A stretch of DNA of 64,000 bases from Talinum fruticosum. Lineage: Eukaryota; Streptophyta; Magnoliopsida; Caryophyllales; Talinaceae. The position numbers and the translations under genes were made by a program. Each line of letters starts with the position of its first letter. Position 1 is the first letter of the stretch. Of the stretch, positions 60,051-64,000 are shown piece after piece. Location: contig JAITYX010000007.1 in the NCBI GenBank assembly GCA_021018815.1, positions 3,659,001 through 3,723,000 of the forward strand, in the 5' to 3' direction. Under the pieces are notes generated by a model. The model ran no database searches. It was not told the origin of the DNA and worked only from the letters and a program-made list of their open reading frames with translations.

Positions 60051-60645
60051 TGATTCGGATATTTTCGGACAGTTCCGCTCACCCGCCCTGTCACCAGCTA
60101 ACCGAGCCTAATCAGTCGGATAAGGGAGGTATCAGCCTAAGCCAACCCTTAACGGGACAGGTAAAGCCCAAAGCCCATTAGGGCTAGGGTTTCTCCCTAA
60201 ACCATGGTAAAGTATTGTTTTACCCTTTAAAATCTGCTATAAATACACACCATTTCCTAACCCCAAGGGATAGGTTATGTTTACATTTCACAAAGTCTTA
60301 TCTCTCTCACAATCCTACCTCCAAGCTTCCTAAGCTCTTAATATTCATCAACGTTCATCCACACTCATCCCGAGAACTTCCATCTTTGGAAAACTTCTCA
60401 ACTCCCAAGGAATCCCCACGCACATCGAGGAAGATCTCCTCGATCCATTCAACTTAGTTCACTACTAACTTAAGCGTCGGAGGGCGTTCCCGTGATCCAC
60501 CACCGGGGCTTCGCCTTTTGCGGGTTCAAGCGGTTGCCACTTGGACTTGGATCGATCGTGCCACGTCCTCGGAACCGGAGCGGTAAATCCTTCCTCTCTC
60601 CAGAATCATCAATCCACATCATCAACTCGGTTTTCTCAGGAAACA
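60051..60645 (+). repeat. 5' LTR of the Gypsy element
   Basis: Proposed TGATTCGGAT start and GGAAACA end. It contains a promoter with TATAAATA (60238) and a leader region. The 3' partner is outside the window, so the left boundary is uncertain. Confidence 0.55.
60238..60245 (+). promoter_or_regulatory. TATA box of the Gypsy LTR
   Basis: TATAAATA preceded by GCTA and followed about 30-60 bases on by a pyrimidine-rich leader (TCTTATCTCTCTCAC), consistent with an LTR core promoter. Confidence 0.55.
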
Positions 60646-60648
60646 ATT

Positions 60649-60666
60649 TGGCGTCGTCTGTGGGGA
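60649..60666 (+). other. Primer-binding region of the Gypsy element
   Basis: TGGCGTCGTCTGTGGGGA is one base from the TGGCGCCGTCTGTGGGGA seen just after the LTR of many Tat-lineage plant Gypsy elements; the change is a CpG transition. Confidence 0.75.
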
Positions 60667-60678
60667 GGAAGGTAGCAT

Positions 60679-62420
60679 ATGGTCGCCAGTGGCACTCGAT
60701 CTCGATCCAAGATGACTCGCAACACGAACAACCCACCGGTCCCTCACCCTCATCATTCAATGCCTACGGGGGCCAATCCCGCGACGCTCCTTAAGCGAGG
60801 ATGGGGAATCATCTCGGCGGTCTACCGGCAACCGCCACACTCAGCTGGGAGGAGTATGTCACCCTAGGGGATCTTGAGAACTTAATAGAGACCCTTAAAG
60901 CGGCCGTCACACAACAAGTGCAAGAACGAGTGCGAGCCACCATGGAGCGAGCGCATGCCTATCATGCCCTTCCACTACGCCCAGACTCATTCGTGCGGCA
61001 CAGACCCCACAGGGAGGTCGGCTGTTGGCTACTTCTCGGCGGGATGCCTTCCCATGCGGCCCAAAACAACCAATTGAGGCACCAGTCGCCCTTGCTCTGA
61101 GCGGCCAAATGTCTTCACGACAAGGCGTCACGAAGAAGGCGATGCCCAAGGGATTATCGAGGCAAAGAAAGCTCTTCATAAAGCCAACGAGAATATTGCA
61201 ACTTCGCATACGGCCTCGACCCCTATGCTACCCACACCGGGCGTTACGCCTGGTTCGACGATCATGGTGACGCCCTTGCCCCAAACACGGAGCGAGGACC
61301 CCAAGGGAGCAGAAGGCCCGCTAGTCTGCACGATCGGCTACACGTGGCCACAATTCTCGGCGAGCTCGCAATGGCCCAAGGCGCGACCAAGAGCGGTCCG
61401 CCGCTCGAGAGCGGGAGCGATCACGAGAAAGGCGTCATGAGCAATCAAATCGAAGGGTCCCGAGAAGTCGAGAGAGGACCGGGCGCACTCTTCCTCGATG
61501 CGAGAGGAGGAAGAGTCCTTCCTCAGTGGAAGTTCCACGCCACCAACCCGCGCCGTCCCCATCTCTCGGCTTCGATTCAAGGCCGACCAGAATACTTTCA
61601 ACACTCCATTTTCGAAGAAGATTATGAATGTCCCCGAATGAAGAAGATAAAGGTTCCAAACATTGATCCATACAATGGCACAAGCCGATCCCGAAGATCA
61701 CTTAGCGTACTACAAGTCCCACATGTACGTTCGGGACAGGGACGATGCAACCTATTGCCGATTATTCTCTGCTACACTAAAGGGAGTTGTGCGAGAAATG
61801 GTTCAACAATCTTCCCCGAGGAGCATCTCTTCCTTTGAAGAGCTATGCGAGAAGTTCTTCGCACAATTCATCGCGAGTTGCGAGCGAAGAAGACTAGCAT
61901 CCACCTCTCCAAGATTAAGCAAGGGAGAAACGAGACCCTTAAAGACTATGTCCGAAGGTTTCATGGAGAGACTGTCCTTATCTCGACTCGCAAGACGGAG
62001 TTGCCTACACTTGCCTTCCTTAACGGACTCGAAGCGGAAGATTCAAATTTTCCCTCACTCGAACAAAAGGTGTCCACTTTGGTAGAAGCACTTCGAAAGG
62101 CGGCCGACTTTATTCGGAGCCATAGAGATCTGCGCGGAGGAAGGAGATAAGCTCGAGAAAGAAAGGAGGAGATGGAAAATTTAATCCTTGAAATGAAGTG
62201 GACCATTGCTTCAACACCGACCGCGAGAATATTTTGATGGAGATCAAAGGGCATCCCATGCTCAAGAAACCACCTCCCATGTCTACTCCTGCGAAGCGCG
62301 AGCTTCCAACAAATATTGCGAATTTCATGAACAAACCGGACACAACACTACCGAGTGTCGCGCGTTAAAAAGGCGCTTGGGGAGTTGCTGGGATAACGGG
62401 CAAATTGATCGCTTCTTCAA
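60679..62420 (+). pseudogene. Gypsy gag polyprotein, frameshifted
   Basis: N-terminus MVASGTRSRSKMTRNTNN at 60679, then a helical segment with SWEEYVTLGDLENLIETLKA. The Retrotrans_gag domain lies at 61630-62150: KVPNIDPYNGTS, then DPEDHLAYYKSHMYVRDRDD, FEELCEKFFAQF and LKDYVRRFH. A C-terminal knuckle of the Tat variant, CEFHEQTGHNTTEC (C-x2-H-x4-H-x4-C), is near 62318-62360. Gag packages element RNA. Frame breaks near 61675, 61870 and several in the N-terminal third make it inactive as read. Confidence 0.8.
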
Positions 62421-62608
62421 AAAAGATACTCATGGAGCACAAGGAGGTTCTTCGAGGCAAGGATATGAGCACTATTATGATGATGATGCTACTAAGATTG
62501 TAGCCACCATCGCTGGGGATTTGCGGGGGCACGACCCTCTCCTCCTGGAAGGCTCACCTCGGGAGCGCTCAACAAGTCCCGATCACCGGCCAACCTCCAC
62601 CTCCGAAG

Positions 62609-63191
62609 GTGCCCACGGTGACCTTCGGAGAACAAGATTTGAAAAGCATGGCCGCCCCACATGAGGATCCTTTGGTCATCACATTGAAGATTTCGGACGC
62701 CATAATCCGCGGGGTCCTTATCGACACGAGGAGCTCGGTAGACGTCATTACCATAGAATGCCTAAGACAGCTGAAGTATGCCCTTCGAATCTCGTTTCCC
62801 TCGTCAATCCTGTCGTCGGATTCGGAGGGCGGACGATACACCCCATAGGCATAATCCTCCTACCGGTCGGGGTTGGAGAGAAGGTCGAGGCCGAAACATT
62901 GAAGTCAAATTCCTAGTGATCGACATCCCCTCTGTCTACAATGTCATCATTGGACGTCCCACCCTCAACCGGATCAAAGCGGTCGTCGCTCCATACCTTC
63001 TCCTTATGAACTATGAGCTTGATGATGGATCCGTAGGTGAGACCTATGGAGACCAAAAGACTGCACGTGAATGCTATGTAGTAAGCCTTCGACCTTTGAT
63101 GGAGAAGCGAGAAGAGGAGGGGAAGACTCATGATGATCTTAAGGGTAAGAAGCTAAAAGCGGAGCCCCGACCAAAGTCTTCGAGACGATGA
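62609..63191 (+). pseudogene. Gypsy aspartic protease
   Basis: VTFGEQDL leads to the active-site loop VLIDTRSSVDVI (about 62712), where the consensus D-T/S-G has Arg instead of Gly. The second half follows in another frame: EVKFLVIDIPSVYNVIIGRP and TLNRIKAVVAPYLLLMNY, then GDQKTARECYV. This is the retropepsin that cuts the polyprotein. The frame change (about 62800) and the changed active-site Gly imply it is dead as read. Confidence 0.8.
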
Positions 63192-63517
63192 GGGTGTGCT
63201 TCACCACCACGAGAAAATCATGTCAAGGTCCGGCTTACGCCTCCCGAAGACATCAAACTCGGGAGATAATGGTGCTTATGTAAATAGTACGAGCTCATTG
63301 TGCGGAGTGGGGGCCTTTCTTTAAAGACCCACCCAGCCAAGTCCCAAAGATTTTGTAAAGGAATCACCAGACGATTGACGCGACTTTTCCGAAAGCGCTC
63401 AGCGGGGGCACACATTCCTCTCATTTGTACGGACTTCGATCTTTTATCAATACAACGAGCAATCTTTCGGCATCTTTATGCCTCATACTTTACTTTAAGA
63501 CGATCTTGGGGGCATGA

Positions 63518-63720
63518 ATAGGGGCTAATACAATCCCCTAGAACACCCAAGTCCACGGTTCCTTTCGTTGTATTTTCTTAACTTTGTCAAAGTTAGAAGA
63601 AAAAGTAGGGGCTAATATGACCCCCTAAGGCCTGCTAGTTTCTTTCGTTGTATGTTTTTCATTGTGCCGATTCAGGGGGCAACACTGAGGGCTAATACAA
63701 TCCCTAGGACAGCCAAGTTG
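63518..63720 (+). repeat. Three degenerate GGGGCTAATA repeat units
   Basis: AGGGGCTAATACAATCCCCTA (63519), AGGGGCTAATATGACCCCCTA (63607) and AGGGCTAATACAATCCCTAG (63688) are followed by related CAAGT or TTTCGTTGTAT words. A tandem array of about 85-bp units in the 3' part of the Gypsy element. Each unit starts with a near-palindrome. Confidence 0.75.
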
Positions 63721-64000
63721 TAAAACTCAAAGAAGACCCAACTATGATGAAGGGTGATCATGTGCCCTAAGCGGCAAGAAAGCAAAAATCGGCAACAATA
63801 AAAAAAAAGCAACGAGGCAAGTAAGCATTGAGTAAGCATCCAACAAGCATCAAGCAAGGATCGAGTTAAAGATAAAAGTTCAAGCAAAACAAATCCAAAG
63901 TAGCGAGTATCAAATCATATGGCACGCAGGGCATAAAAAATAACTCATATCTCACGAAGAGTCGGGGAAAGGGGGCTAATCCTCGAGCCATCTTTGGCAT
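63721..64000. other. Element interior to window edge
   Basis: Non-coding A-rich sequence with AGCAAGCATC/AACAAGCATCAAGCAAGG-type short repeats. The last bases (GGGGGCTAATCC, 63970) resemble another unit of the GGGGCTAATA array. Confidence 0.5.

Larger units (their letters stand above)
60051..64000 (+). mobile_element. Tat-type Ty3/Gypsy retrotransposon, 5' part
   Basis: A 5' LTR (60051-60645), the characteristic TGGCGTCGTCTGTGGGGA junction, gag and an aspartic protease follow one another on the plus strand. Reverse transcriptase and integrase are not seen by 63500, where sequence turns into GGGGGC/GGGGCTAATAC repeats. The element continues past the window edge, so it may be a gag-protease-only (non-autonomous) derivative. 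Confidence 0.75.

Overview
The window is nuclear DNA of a flowering plant, almost certainly a eudicot. It holds two ordinary host genes, a chloroplast-targeted mTERF-family protein and chloroplast 2-Cys peroxiredoxin BAS1 with plant-type introns. These sit in a dense, nested bed of plant transposable elements (Copia, Gypsy, CACTA, hAT, MITEs, a probable Helitron end). There are no bacterial-style operons, rRNA, tRNA or CRISPR arrays. The species cannot be named from the sequence.

Layout. 1-2340: mTERF gene on the minus strand (622-1700) with its flanks. 2344-4304: a decayed GRF zinc-finger gene and a fold-back element. 4305-10068: AT-rich non-coding DNA that begins with what looks like the 3' end of a minus-strand Helitron. 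10069-20278: a decayed minus-strand Copia element of the large Sirevirus/Maximus type, with an extra ORF between pol and the 3' LTR. 20279-22891: remains of a CACTA Tnp2 transposase gene, cut by the Copia LTR. 23531-23995: a second GRF-type relic. 24572-27980: a degenerate hAT element with recognisable 8-bp target duplication. 28041-33340: a CACTA element with CTT target duplication. 33344-36906: a zinc-knuckle gene relic, a diverged Sirevirus-type solo LTR and the 5' end of another CACTA. 36910-49226: a CACTA element with TTA target duplication that contains a complete, young plus-strand copy (37547-48359) of the Sirevirus-like Copia family. 49234-49568: a long imperfect hairpin. 50862-59251: BAS1, seven exons. 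Its fourth intron is about 5.9 kb because of a Stowaway-like MITE and a degenerate Copia element with inverted LTRs, itself hit by a hAT-like insertion. 60051-64000: 5' LTR, gag and protease of a Tat-type Ty3/Gypsy element running off the window edge.

How the parts relate. The two host genes do not form a pathway module, but both act in chloroplasts: the mTERF protein in organelle gene expression, BAS1 in removing peroxides. Everything else is mobile DNA, and relative ages can be read from the nesting: the plus-strand Copia is younger than its CACTA host, and the hAT-like insert in BAS1 intron 4 is younger than the Copia it splits. The two Sirevirus-like copies share a third ORF in the envelope-like position, the most interesting coding novelty here.

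Caution. Nearly every transposon reading frame is broken, and the mTERF gene also has an apparent one-base frame problem. The two LTRs of the young Copia differ mostly by CpG-type transitions and by one- or two-base indels at CGAG/CTCG motifs, so some of the breaks may be consensus-sequence errors and not biology. All calls come from reading the sequence; no database search was run.
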